From NCBI GenBank assembly GCA_964417685.1, contig CAYQIT010000004.1, positions 1 to 64,000 of the forward strand: a DNA stretch of 64,000 nucleotides. The letters run 5' to 3'. This document shows positions 36,735-45,048 of this stretch, piece after piece. Position 1 is the first letter of the stretch. Every line of letters starts with the position of its first letter. The notes under the pieces were generated by a model. The model saw only the letters and a list, made by a program, of their open reading frames with translations. It ran no database searches and had not been told where the DNA came from. The position numbers were made by a program, and so were the translations under genes. Source of the stretch: CAJQGY01 sp964417685. Its GTDB lineage: Bacteria; Pseudomonadota; Gammaproteobacteria; Magnimaribacterales; D2472.

Positions 36735-38093
36735 ATGGCTGAAAAAATAAACACTTCAAGAGAAGGTGGAATAGACGCGCCTACACGTCATAATTTGGAT
36801 TGGAAAAATCCTGAATTTTATGATCAAAGTAAAATTGATGAGGAGCTCTATAGAACATTTGAAATCTGTCACGGCTGCAGGCGCTGTGTAAGTTTGTGCG
36901 ATGCCTACCCTACTCTTTTTGATCTTATTGATGAATCTGAGACTTATGATATCGATAGTGTTGAAAAGAAAGATTATAAAAAAGTAGTTGATGAGTGCTA
37001 TATGTGTGATCTTTGTTATCAAACCAAGTGCCCATATGTGCCGCCGCATCCATGGGCATTAGACTTTCCTCATTTAATGTTAAGGTCCAAGGCTGCAAAC
37101 TTTAAAAAAAATAGTGATCCAATAAAGAAAAAGATAAGAGACAAATCTTTGAGCTCAACCGATAATTTTAAGTATGGATCAATACCTTTGATTGATTTAA
37201 CAATTAACACAATAACATCTTCCAAACTTGCAAGGAAAGCAATTGAAAAAGTAGGTGGCATTCACTCAAATGCAACATTGCCTAAATTTGATTCAAATAC
37301 TCTTAAGAAAAGATACAAAAAACTCGACGAGTTTAATCCTGAGGAAACTAAAACTGATAGAACTACTGGAAAAGTAATGATTTTTGGAACATGTTACTGT
37401 AATTATAATACTCCAGACATTGGCGAAGATCTAATTAATGTATTGAGATTTAATGACATTAAAACTGAGCTTATTGAAAAAGAAAAATGCTGCGGAATGC
37501 CAAAACTTGAGCTTGGCGATCTTGATAGTGTTGAAGAGGCAAAAAAATATAATATACCTGAGCTGGTAAAAGCAATTAAGGATGGTTACGACATAATTGC
37601 CCCAATTCCGTCATGTGTTTTGATGTATAAACAGGAGCTTCCTTTAATGTTTCCTGAAGATGAAGATGTGCTGCTTGTGAAAAGTAAGATATTTGATCCT
37701 TTTGAATATTTATCATTAAGAGAAAAGGAAGGCTTGTTTAATAAAAATTTTAAAAACCAGTTTGATAAAATTTCTTATCAAGCGGCATGTCATCAAAGAG
37801 TGCAAAATATTGGCCCAAAAACCAAAGAAATTTTAGCAATGATTCCAGGCGCATCTGTAGATGTAATTGAGAGATGTTCTGGGCATGATGGTACATATGC
37901 TGTAAAAGTTGAGTCCCATGAAAAATCAATAAAAATTCGAAGGCCTGTTGTCTCAAAAGCCAAAAGGTTTGAGCCACAAGTTTTTACATCTGATTGCCCT
38001 ATGGCATCACAACACATTGGCGAAGCACTAGATCCTAAGACTGATATAAATCTTCATCCAATTACAATATTAAAAAAAGCATACGGAATATAA
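36735..38093 (+). CDS. HdrB/GlpC-like Fe-S oxidoreductase (heterodisulfide reductase-related)
   Basis: 452 residues from the ATG at 36735. The N-terminal part has two four-cysteine clusters (CHGCRRCVSLCDAYP and CYMCDLCYQTKCPY), each fit for a 4Fe-4S centre. The C-terminal part has two CCG-type domains: CYCN with CCGMP, then ACHQ with CSGHDG, in which the second CCG is altered to CSG. This is the layout of GlpC/HdrD-like electron carriers. Rubrerythrin upstream and DUF3501 downstream recur as neighbours in other bacteria, which suggests it passes electrons to rubrerythrin. A TTG at 36708 lies inside the hairpin and is not used. Confidence 0.85.
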   Translation: MAEKINTSREGGIDAPTRHNLDWKNPEFYDQSKIDEELYRTFEICHGCRRCVSLCDAYPTLFDLIDESETYDIDSVEKKDYKKVVDECYMCDLCYQTKCPYVPPHPWALDFPHLMLRSKAANFKKNSDPIKKKIRDKSLSSTDNFKYGSIPLIDLTINTITSSKLARKAIEKVGGIHSNATLPKFDSNTLKKRYKKLDEFNPEETKTDRTTGKVMIFGTCYCNYNTPDIGEDLINVLRFNDIKTELIEKEKCCGMPKLELGDLDSVEEAKKYNIPELVKAIKDGYDIIAPIPSCVLMYKQELPLMFPEDEDVLLVKSKIFDPFEYLSLREKEGLFNKNFKNQFDKISYQAACHQRVQNIGPKTKEILAMIPGASVDVIERCSGHDGTYAVKVESHEKSIKIRRPVVSKAKRFEPQVFTSDCPMASQHIGEALDPKTDINLHPITILKKAYGI

Positions 38094-38678
38094 ATGAAAA
38101 AATTAAATAAATCTGACTTATTCTCACTTGAAGAGTATTCAATAAATAGAGATAGTTTTAGAAAAAAAGTTCTTGAAGAGAAGAGGCGTAGAAAAGTATA
38201 TATAGGTGAACACGTTGCTCTCTTGTTTGAAAATAAAAACACCATTCAATATCAAATTCAGGAAATGTTAAGAATTGAAAAGATTTTTGATGCTGAGGGT
38301 ATACAAGAGGAGCTTGATGCATACAACCCATTAATACCAGATGGATCTAATTTAAAGGCAGTTATGCTAATCGAATACCCTAACGTTGAAGAAAGAAAAG
38401 AGAAATTAAAGATTCTTAAAGGTATTGAAAAGAAGATATGGATAAAGGTTGGTTCGCATAATAAGGTTTTTGCAATAGCCGATGAGGATCTAGAAAGAGA
38501 AGATGAAACTAAAACATCAGCAGTACATTATCTTAGGTATGAATTTTCTGCATCAATGATTAATGACTGGAAAAATGATTCAAGTGTTGTCATGGGTATT
38601 GATCATGAGAATTATCAGTCATCAGAAACTATAATTTCTTCAGATATTTCTTCATCATTATCTGGGGATTTTGCTTAA
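38094..38678 (+). CDS. DUF3501 family protein
   Basis: 194 residues, cytoplasmic. The start LNKSDLFSLEEYSINRDSFRK and the RRKVYIGEHVALLFENKNTIQYQIQEMLRIEK segment are typical of DUF3501. These proteins are encoded next to rubrerythrin and the HdrB-like protein; no biochemical role is known to me. The ATG directly follows the Fe-S gene stop, so translation is coupled. The serine-rich C-terminal tail (SSDISSSLSG) is probably disordered. Confidence 0.82.
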   Translation: MKKLNKSDLFSLEEYSINRDSFRKKVLEEKRRRKVYIGEHVALLFENKNTIQYQIQEMLRIEKIFDAEGIQEELDAYNPLIPDGSNLKAVMLIEYPNVEERKEKLKILKGIEKKIWIKVGSHNKVFAIADEDLEREDETKTSAVHYLRYEFSASMINDWKNDSSVVMGIDHENYQSSETIISSDISSSLSGDFA

Positions 38679-38708
38679 ATTTTACACATATAAAGTTTAG
38701 CCATATCC

Positions 38709-38738
38709 TTGCATACTTAAAATTACTTCTGTTATATT
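38709..38738 (+). promoter_or_regulatory. Promoter of proteorhodopsin
   Basis: TTGCAT (38709-38714) and TATATT (38733-38738) are spaced by 18 bases, with four and five matches to consensus. The start would fall near 38745 and leave a leader of about 58 bases. The leader contains a 12-base palindrome (38765-38776) and a GAGGAG ribosome binding site at 38791-38796. Confidence 0.5.
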
Positions 38739-38764
38739 TAAGGATCGTAAATAAGAAATAAATG

Positions 38765-38776
38765 GCCAATATTGGC
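38765..38776. promoter_or_regulatory. Perfect palindrome in the proteorhodopsin leader
   Basis: GCCAATATTGGC is a perfect 12-base inverted repeat, 26 bases before the proteorhodopsin start codon. It could be an operator, or a short RNA stem with little loop. No regulator is assigned. The first nine bases also occur at 36236-36244 before rubrerythrin. Confidence 0.3.
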
Positions 38777-38802
38777 TTAATATATAAAATGAGGAGTTAT
38801 AT

Positions 38803-39543
38803 ATGAAATATTTATTAATGTTGACGGGACTTATGGTTATGCCATCTTTTGCAGCGGGAGACTTAGCAGCTGATGACATGACTGGCGTTTCTTTTTGGCT
38901 AGTAACAGCCGCCCTATTGGCCGCTACAGTATTTTTCTTTGTTGAAAGAGATAACGTAAGTTCCAAATGGAAAACATCATTAACTGTATCAGGTCTTGTA
39001 ACAGGTATTGCTTTCTGGCATTACATGTACATGAGAGGTGTATGGGTAGATACTCAAACATCACCTATTGTATACAGATATATTGATTGGTTATTAACCG
39101 TTCCATTGCTAATTGTTGAGTTCTATTTGATTCTTAGAGCTGTAACAAATGTAGCAAGCTCTCTCTTTACTAAGTTATTTGTTGGTTCGCTAGTTATGCT
39201 TATCTTCGGTTATCTTGGTGAAGCTGGAATTATGAATGCAATGTTTGCATTTGTTATTGCTGTGGTAGCTTGGCTATACATGATCCAAGTTCTATATTCT
39301 GGTGAAGGCGGAGTTGCTGTTAAGCAAGCAAGCCCTGCTGTTCAAACAGCTTATAACACTATGATGTGGATCATCATTGTTGGTTGGGCTGTATATCCAT
39401 TAGGATATGTAGCTGGTCACTTAGTAGGAGATACTAACCCTGCGTCATTAAACATCATTTATAATTTTGCTGACTTTGTTAACAAAATTCTATTTGGTTT
39501 GATTATATGGCACGCGGCTGTGACTGAATCACGAGGAACTTAA
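38803..39543 (+). CDS. Proteorhodopsin, green-tuned light-driven proton pump
   Basis: 246 residues: a signal sequence (about 1-18) and seven membrane helices. Retinal binds K228 (FVNKILFG). The proton acceptor is D95 and the donor E106 in RYIDWLLTVPLLIVE, matching D97 and E108 of the reference protein, and H73 matches its H75. The spectral tuning position (reference 105) is L103, which means green absorption. No carotenoid or blh oxygenase gene is nearby, so retinal must be made elsewhere or acquired. The gene is monocistronic, with its own promoter and a strong terminator. Confidence 0.98.
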   Translation: MKYLLMLTGLMVMPSFAAGDLAADDMTGVSFWLVTAALLAATVFFFVERDNVSSKWKTSLTVSGLVTGIAFWHYMYMRGVWVDTQTSPIVYRYIDWLLTVPLLIVEFYLILRAVTNVASSLFTKLFVGSLVMLIFGYLGEAGIMNAMFAFVIAVVAWLYMIQVLYSGEGGVAVKQASPAVQTAYNTMMWIIIVGWAVYPLGYVAGHLVGDTNPASLNIIYNFADFVNKILFGLIIWHAAVTESRGT

Positions 39544-39561
39544 TTTATTAAGTTAAATAAT

Positions 39562-39589
39562 AAACCCGGTTTTATACCGGGTTTTTTTA
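39562..39589. terminator. Rho-independent terminator after proteorhodopsin
   Basis: A nine-base perfect stem, AAACCCGGT (39562-39570) with ACCGGGTTT (39576-39584), a five-base loop and a run of seven T (39582-39588). On the opposite strand the same stem follows the SDR gene, whose stop is at 39587, so it may act in both directions. It is the clearest intrinsic terminator in the window. Confidence 0.92.
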
Positions 39590-40300
39590 TGGTCGAATTT
39601 CCTTACCTTCCCAGTCAAACATTTTACCAGTATCGTTTTGCAAAACACTTTCAACAACCTTTGTTAGATTGCTAACACTATCTTCAGGAAAAAATAATTT
39701 TTCTTTTTTTACATTTTTTTGGAATGGCTCACTTAATTTGCTCTTAACTGTTCCCGGCTGAAGGCCAATAATAATCCCTCTAGGATTAGTTCTTTTTGCC
39801 TCGATGCTGAAATTTTTAATGATTTGATTAAGAGCGCTTTTACTTGCTCTGTATGCATACCAGCCACCAAGTTTATTTTCTGAAATACTTCCTACTCTAG
39901 CGCTTAAAAAGGCTGCTATGCTTTTTTTTTCTTTTATCATAAGAGGAAGGAAATGTTTTCCAATTAATGCTGGGCCAAATGTATTTACTGAAAAAATTTT
40001 AATAAAATTTTCAATCTTTATATCTCTGATACTTTTTTCAGGGCCAAACAAGTCAGTATGCAGTATTCCAGTTGCAACAATAAGCCTATCAAGTCTATTA
40101 TCTCCTATCTTGGATGCGGCAGCCTTAACACTAGCTTCATCTGTTACATCTATATTTATGTGAGTGATACGCTCATCTTTTGACTTAACTTCAGTTCTTG
40201 AAATTGAGTAAATATTTGAAATATCCTTATCTTCAATATATACATCAAGAAACGCTCTTCCTATTGCTCCTGATGATCCTATTACTGCAACATTTTTCAT
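39587..40300 (-). CDS. Short-chain dehydrogenase/reductase (CsgA-like)
   Basis: 237 residues. The Rossmann start NVAVIGSSGAIGRAFLD has a GSSGAIG cofactor loop. The catalytic YxxxK is present as YRASK (GGWYAYRASKSALNQI). The pattern fits the CsgA/YciK-like SDR subgroup of unknown substrate. It lies tail to tail with proteorhodopsin over a shared terminator. Nothing ties it functionally to rhodopsin. Confidence 0.85.
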   Translation of the reverse strand: MKNVAVIGSSGAIGRAFLDVYIEDKDISNIYSISRTEVKSKDERITHINIDVTDEASVKAAASKIGDNRLDRLIVATGILHTDLFGPEKSIRDIKIENFIKIFSVNTFGPALIGKHFLPLMIKEKKSIAAFLSARVGSISENKLGGWYAYRASKSALNQIIKNFSIEAKRTNPRGIIIGLQPGTVKSKLSEPFQKNVKKEKLFFPEDSVSNLTKVVESVLQNDTGKMFDWEGKEIRP

Positions 40301-40443
40301 TAATTAATTATACATTTTTTGAAATTATGAATTGCCCATTAACATACTAAAAAAGCAATTTTGCAAAGTTACTTATAAGAAATTAACCTTTAAAAAGACT
40401 ATATAAAAGTTAAACTAAATAAAAAGTATATTTAGGGGGAATA

Positions 40444-41661
40444 ATGGGCTTTGAAGTAAGCGAGAGAGCAAAAGAATTAAACGAAAAACTTGAAAGATTC
40501 ATGGAGGAACATATTTATCCTCGTGAACATGATTACGATGAATTCACCAGCGACCAAAATAATCTATGGCAATATCCTGAATGGTATGAGGGGTTAAAAG
40601 AAGAAGCTAGAAAACAAGGTTTATGGAATCTATTTTTACCAGAAGAATATAAACCTTGGAGCCCAGGCCTTAATAATCTTGAAATCGCAGGTTTGTTTGA
40701 AACTATGTCAAAAGCTGCATGGTCTCAGCAAATATTTAACTGCAATGCTCCTGATAGGGGCAATATGGAAGTTTTAGCAAAATATGGAACACCTGAACAA
40801 CAAAAAGAATGGCTTGAACCATTGCTTGCTGGAGAAATTAGATCAGCTTATGCAATGACTGAGCCTGATGTAGCATCATCAGATGCAACAAATATGGAAC
40901 TAGAAATTACCAGAGATGGTGACGAATATATTTTGAATGGGAAAAAATGGTGGACTACAAATGTCATTACTCCCAAATGTAAGTTTATGCTTGTGATGGG
41001 GAAATCTAATCCAGAGAATTCAAGGCATCAACAACACTCTACAATAATAGTTCCAACTGATGCTGAAGGATTTGAGATAACCAGAGCTCTTAGAGCATTT
41101 GGTGAATATCATTCCCCTGGCGGTGAAGGTGATGTAGTTTTTAGGAATGTTCGTGTTCCAGCATCTAATTTGATATTGGGCGAAGGAAAGGGTTTTGAAA
41201 TTGCCCAAGGCAGACTTGGACCTGGTAGATTCCAATATGCAATGATGTTTGTGGGTATGGCGCAAAGAGCATTGGAGTTAATGTGCGAGAGAGCACAAAG
41301 TAGAGTTGCTTTTGGTGAAGCATTAAGTAAAAAAACTAGTGTTCAACATGAAATAGCAAGAAGTAGATGTGATATTGAACAGTGCCGTTTGTTAGTTCTT
41401 GCTTCTGCAGAAAAGATGGATAAATACGGAATAGACGCTGCAAGAGATTATATCTCTATGCTAAAAATTGTAGCTCCTAAAATGTGTGAGGATGTTTCAA
41501 GTCGAGCAATTCAGATATTTGGTGGCATGGGAGTATGTCAAGATACCCCGTTAGCTCATATTTTTACAACAAGTAGATTCTGCAGAATTGCTGATGGCCC
41601 TGATGAAGTGCATATGTCTCAATTGGCAAAATTAACTATGAGATCTTTGTCAGCTAAGTGA
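40444..41661 (+). CDS. Acyl-CoA dehydrogenase (FadE/ACAD11-like)
   Basis: 405 residues, a FAD-dependent dehydrogenase. The flavin-binding YAMTEPDVASSDATNM, the KWWTTN segment, GPGRFQYAMMFVGMAQRALELM and the C-terminal FGGMGVCQDTPLAHIF...DGPDEVH match the ACAD10/11-like branch that handles atypical acyl-CoAs. A very good AGGGGGA site precedes the ATG. It heads the accessory operon that runs to 50697. The sulfatase start overlaps its stop (GTGA). Confidence 0.9.
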   Translation: MGFEVSERAKELNEKLERFMEEHIYPREHDYDEFTSDQNNLWQYPEWYEGLKEEARKQGLWNLFLPEEYKPWSPGLNNLEIAGLFETMSKAAWSQQIFNCNAPDRGNMEVLAKYGTPEQQKEWLEPLLAGEIRSAYAMTEPDVASSDATNMELEITRDGDEYILNGKKWWTTNVITPKCKFMLVMGKSNPENSRHQQHSTIIVPTDAEGFEITRALRAFGEYHSPGGEGDVVFRNVRVPASNLILGEGKGFEIAQGRLGPGRFQYAMMFVGMAQRALELMCERAQSRVAFGEALSKKTSVQHEIARSRCDIEQCRLLVLASAEKMDKYGIDAARDYISMLKIVAPKMCEDVSSRAIQIFGGMGVCQDTPLAHIFTTSRFCRIADGPDEVHMSQLAKLTMRSLSAK

Positions 41662-43301
41662 AAATAAGAAAGCTAGGAATCTTTTTTATAATCTGCTTAT
41701 TTGTTGCATTATTTTTATGGAATTTTAAAAGAGAGGTTGCTCTTACTCTTCTTCCTATTGCAATAAATATAAATAATCCTATTGCAGGGAATAGAGAAAT
41801 AATATGGCCAGTTGCAGATCTGAATGAAAATAATGACAGGCCAAATATTATCTTAATACTAGCTGATGATTTGGGTTTTAATGATGTTTCCTATTATAAC
41901 GGAGGCGCGGCTGATGGCTCATTATTAACACCAAACATAGATGGCCTAGCAAGAGAAGGTGTTGCATTTCTAAATGGATATGCCGCTAGTCCTGTTTGCT
42001 CTCCTTCGAGAGCAGCAATAATGACTGGAAGATATTCAAGCAGATATGGATTTGAATTTACCCCTTATCCTGCTCAAGCTGCAAGAATTATGAATCTCCT
42101 CAGAAGAGATGGGGGGCTTGCAACTATTAACCTAGAAGATACACAATGGGATGAGGTTGGTTTAACTGTTGGTGGCCTGCCCAATAAAGAAATAACTATT
42201 GCAGAAATGCTTCAAGAGAATGGTTACTACACCGCACATATTGGAAAATGGCATCTGGGTGGATTTTCAGATGGGATGAGGCCTAATGATCAAGGCTTTG
42301 ATGATAGCCTTATGCTTAATAGCAGCCTATATTTTCCAAAAAACCATCCCGATATTGTTAATGCAAAAATTGATTCTGCTGTGGAAGATATGATTTGGGC
42401 ATCATCTCAATTTGCAGCTAGCTTCAATGGAAGTGAGCCATTCGAACCTGGTGGATATATAACTGATTACTACACTGAGGAAGCTATAAAAGTAATTAAT
42501 AATAATAAAGACAGGCCTTTCTTTTTATATCTTGGACATTTTGCGCCTCATAATCCCCTCCAATCTTTAAAGAAAGACTATGAAAAACATCATCATATAA
42601 AAAATCATGACCTCCAGGTATATGCAGGAATGATTGAGGCTTTAGATAGATCTGTTGGAGAGATTGTAAATGCTTTAGAAGAAAACGGTTTAACTGAAAA
42701 TACTTTAATAATATTTGCATCTGATAATGGTGGTGCTGGATATATAGGCCTTGATAATATTAATAAACCCTATCGCGGATGGAAGCTTACTCATTTTGAG
42801 GGTGGGATGCATATACCCTTCTTTGCAAAATGGCCTGCAAGGATAGAACAAAATATGCAATATGAAAAAAGAATACATCATACTGATATCTTTAGTACTA
42901 TTTTAGGCGCAGCAAATATTACACCTCCACAAGATATTAAAATTGATGGTGTAAACCTAATTCCATATTTAACTAATGAGGCCATTGGCGAACCTCATGA
43001 AACCCTCTATTGGAAAAATGCAACTTATCAAGCAATCATTCATAAAGATTGGAAGCTAATGAGATCAAAATATCCAGAAGAGCGAGAGTACTTATATAAC
43101 CTTAAGATTGACCCTTATGAAACAAAAAATCTTGCTATGACTGAAATTGCAATGAAGGATTTGTTACATGAAAAACTTAATACACATATTAATTCACTAC
43201 CAGAACCATCATGGCCTCAATCGGTTTATATGCCAGTTGTAATAGATAAGCCGCAAACGGAATATGAAGAAGGCGATGAATTAGTCTTCTGGCCAAATTA
43301 A
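41658..43301 (+). CDS. Membrane-anchored type I sulfatase
   Basis: 547 residues. An N-terminal hydrophobic anchor (about 7-22) places the enzyme in the periplasm. The sulfatase signature CSPSRAAIMTGR starts at C114, the residue converted to formylglycine by FGE-type enzymes. Metal-binding LADDLG is at 69-74 and HIGKWHLGG follows. Family relatives cleave sulfate esters (arylsulfatase/carbohydrate sulfatase, S1). The start is GTG overlapping the upstream stop. No formylglycine-generating enzyme is encoded here. It is the only exported protein of the operon. Confidence 0.9.
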   Translation: MKIRKLGIFFIICLFVALFLWNFKREVALTLLPIAININNPIAGNREIIWPVADLNENNDRPNIILILADDLGFNDVSYYNGGAADGSLLTPNIDGLAREGVAFLNGYAASPVCSPSRAAIMTGRYSSRYGFEFTPYPAQAARIMNLLRRDGGLATINLEDTQWDEVGLTVGGLPNKEITIAEMLQENGYYTAHIGKWHLGGFSDGMRPNDQGFDDSLMLNSSLYFPKNHPDIVNAKIDSAVEDMIWASSQFAASFNGSEPFEPGGYITDYYTEEAIKVINNNKDRPFFLYLGHFAPHNPLQSLKKDYEKHHHIKNHDLQVYAGMIEALDRSVGEIVNALEENGLTENTLIIFASDNGGAGYIGLDNINKPYRGWKLTHFEGGMHIPFFAKWPARIEQNMQYEKRIHHTDIFSTILGAANITPPQDIKIDGVNLIPYLTNEAIGEPHETLYWKNATYQAIIHKDWKLMRSKYPEEREYLYNLKIDPYETKNLAMTEIAMKDLLHEKLNTHINSLPEPSWPQSVYMPVVIDKPQTEYEEGDELVFWPN

Positions 43302-43319
43302 TGTGTGGAGGAGCTAAAA

Positions 43320-43952
43320 ATGATTGACTTGTATTTTTCTTACAGAAGCCCTTATTCGTATTTGATTCTTCCCAGAATGTTGAAGCTTAAAAATGAATCA
43401 AATATTAATATAAATTTTAAATTGGTTTATCCAATAGCCATAAGGATGCCCGAATGGTTTGATAAGAAAAACATTTTCTTCTTTATGTCTATGATGTCTG
43501 ATTTTAAGAAAAAGGCTCAACTCCTTGAGATGCCTTTAAACACTCCTCTTAAACCTGATCCAATTAAACAAAATATTTTTACAGGAAAAATTTCAAAAGA
43601 TCAGCCTTATATCTTTGATATATGTCACATGGGCCAAGAAATGTCTAACAGAGGTTTTGGGTTAGAGTTTGCATATAAACTTTCAACAAAAATTTGGTCA
43701 GTGAAAAATTGGAATACAGACGAGCATCTAGTTGAAATTTTATCTGAATTTAAAATTGAGCTTAATGAGATTAGAGAGAGTATAAAAAATAATGAAGGCG
43801 CATTAATTAAGCAAATCAAACAAAACCAAGATGATCAATTAGGAGCTGGGCATCATGGCGTGCCTCTTTGTGTTTATAAGGATGAGTATTTTTTTGGGCA
43901 GGATAAATTTGATGATCTTATTAATCGCATGAAATCAAACGGAGATATATAA
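43320..43952 (+). CDS. 2-hydroxychromene-2-carboxylate isomerase / DsbA-fold (kappa-GST-like) protein
   Basis: 210 residues from the ATG at 43320, chosen because a GGAGGAG ribosome binding site lies six bases upstream. The opening IDLYFSYRSPYSYLILPRM is the SxYS-type glutathione site of HCCA isomerases and kappa-class GSTs. QLGAGHHGVPLCVYKDEYFFGQDKFDDL is the conserved C-terminal part with the cis-proline loop. There is no CxxC, so it is not an oxidase. The known relative acts in naphthalene breakdown using glutathione; the substrate here is unknown. Confidence 0.8.
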   Translation: MIDLYFSYRSPYSYLILPRMLKLKNESNININFKLVYPIAIRMPEWFDKKNIFFFMSMMSDFKKKAQLLEMPLNTPLKPDPIKQNIFTGKISKDQPYIFDICHMGQEMSNRGFGLEFAYKLSTKIWSVKNWNTDEHLVEILSEFKIELNEIRESIKNNEGALIKQIKQNQDDQLGAGHHGVPLCVYKDEYFFGQDKFDDLINRMKSNGDI

Positions 43953-45044
43953 ATGATAGTACTAAGAACTCCAGATTCACAATTCAAAAATCTAAATGGC
44001 TATCCATATGAGCCTGTATATACAAATATAACAGCCATAGATGGAACTGAATTAAGGGTGCATCATATAGATGAGGGCCCTAGAGACGGCCCCATTCTCT
44101 TAGCTATGCATGGACAGCCTGTATGGAGTTATTTGTACTCAAGAATGATCCCGATCTTAACTGAAGCAGGTATAAGGGTTATTGCTCCTGACTTAATTGG
44201 TTACGGAAAATCAGATAAGCCTGCAGCTAGAGAAGATTACTCATACCAAAACCAAGTTGATTGGATGGGGGCATGGTTGAAAAAAAATGATTTTAAAGAT
44301 CTTACTTTTTTTGGTCAAGATTGGGGGGGATTAATTGGCTTAAGAATGATTGCTGCAGATCCAGATAGGTTTGTTAAGGTAGCCATGGGTAATACTGGAC
44401 TTCCTTATAATCCAAATACTCCTCAGGAAGTGATTGATGAAGTAAATGCATTTAGAGCATCTGACAAAAAAATTACTCTATTCTCAATGATGAAAGTTCT
44501 TAAAAAAATGGATGATAACAGTCTTAGTGGCGAGAAGAATAAGAGAAATCATATGGCTACAAAATTTATGTATTGGCAGAAATTTACATGGGATACTAAA
44601 AATTTGCCAATTGGTATGCTCAATTCAACAATGATGGAGAAGGCTTTTAAATCAAATCTTGCTGCTTCTGTTCATTATCTCTTACAAAGACTAGGCTTAG
44701 AGAAAATTTCGCCCTTTTATAATGATTTGATGAAAGCATATGAAGCGCCCTTCCCTGATGCGTCCTACAAAATGGGACCAAGGGCTATGCCAAGCCAAGT
44801 TCCAACAATTCCTGACCAATCATTAAATGCACAAAGAGAAGCAAGAGAATTCTTTAAAACAAGTGATAAACCTTTTCTTTCTGTTTTTGCAGGTGATGAT
44901 CCTGTAACAAATGGGATTGAAAAAGACGTTCTTAAAATGGCGCCAAATGCAAAGAGCGCTGAGCATATTGGTGGAGGTCATTTTTTTCAATGGACTAAAC
45001 CCAAGGAACTTTCTAAGATATTAATAAACTTCATAAAAGAATAA
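43953..45044 (+). CDS. Haloalkane dehalogenase-like alpha/beta hydrolase
   Basis: 363 residues, longer than the usual 295-310. The oxyanion motif is HGQP at 53-56 and is followed by VWSYLYSRMIP. The nucleophile is an aspartate, D123 in GQDWGG, with W124 as halide-binding tryptophan; serine hydrolases would have Ser here. A probable acid is D316 (AGDDPVTNG) and the histidine is H343 (GGGHFFQW). The segment APFPDASYKMGPRAMP is typical of dehalogenase subfamily I. It starts directly after the previous stop. An epoxide hydrolase is the main alternative. Confidence 0.82.
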   Translation: MIVLRTPDSQFKNLNGYPYEPVYTNITAIDGTELRVHHIDEGPRDGPILLAMHGQPVWSYLYSRMIPILTEAGIRVIAPDLIGYGKSDKPAAREDYSYQNQVDWMGAWLKKNDFKDLTFFGQDWGGLIGLRMIAADPDRFVKVAMGNTGLPYNPNTPQEVIDEVNAFRASDKKITLFSMMKVLKKMDDNSLSGEKNKRNHMATKFMYWQKFTWDTKNLPIGMLNSTMMEKAFKSNLAASVHYLLQRLGLEKISPFYNDLMKAYEAPFPDASYKMGPRAMPSQVPTIPDQSLNAQREAREFFKTSDKPFLSVFAGDDPVTNGIEKDVLKMAPNAKSAEHIGGGHFFQWTKPKELSKILINFIKE

Positions 45045-45048
45045 CTAT

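Noticed and set aside
38697..38966. Minus-strand open frame over the proteorhodopsin promoter and signal sequence
   Set aside because: It is antisense to a certain gene, has low-complexity composition and no ribosome binding site.
40301..40443. Regulatory site or small gene before the accessory operon
   Set aside because: AT-rich sequence with several weak promoter-like pairs; none stands out, and no open frame or hairpin is convincing.
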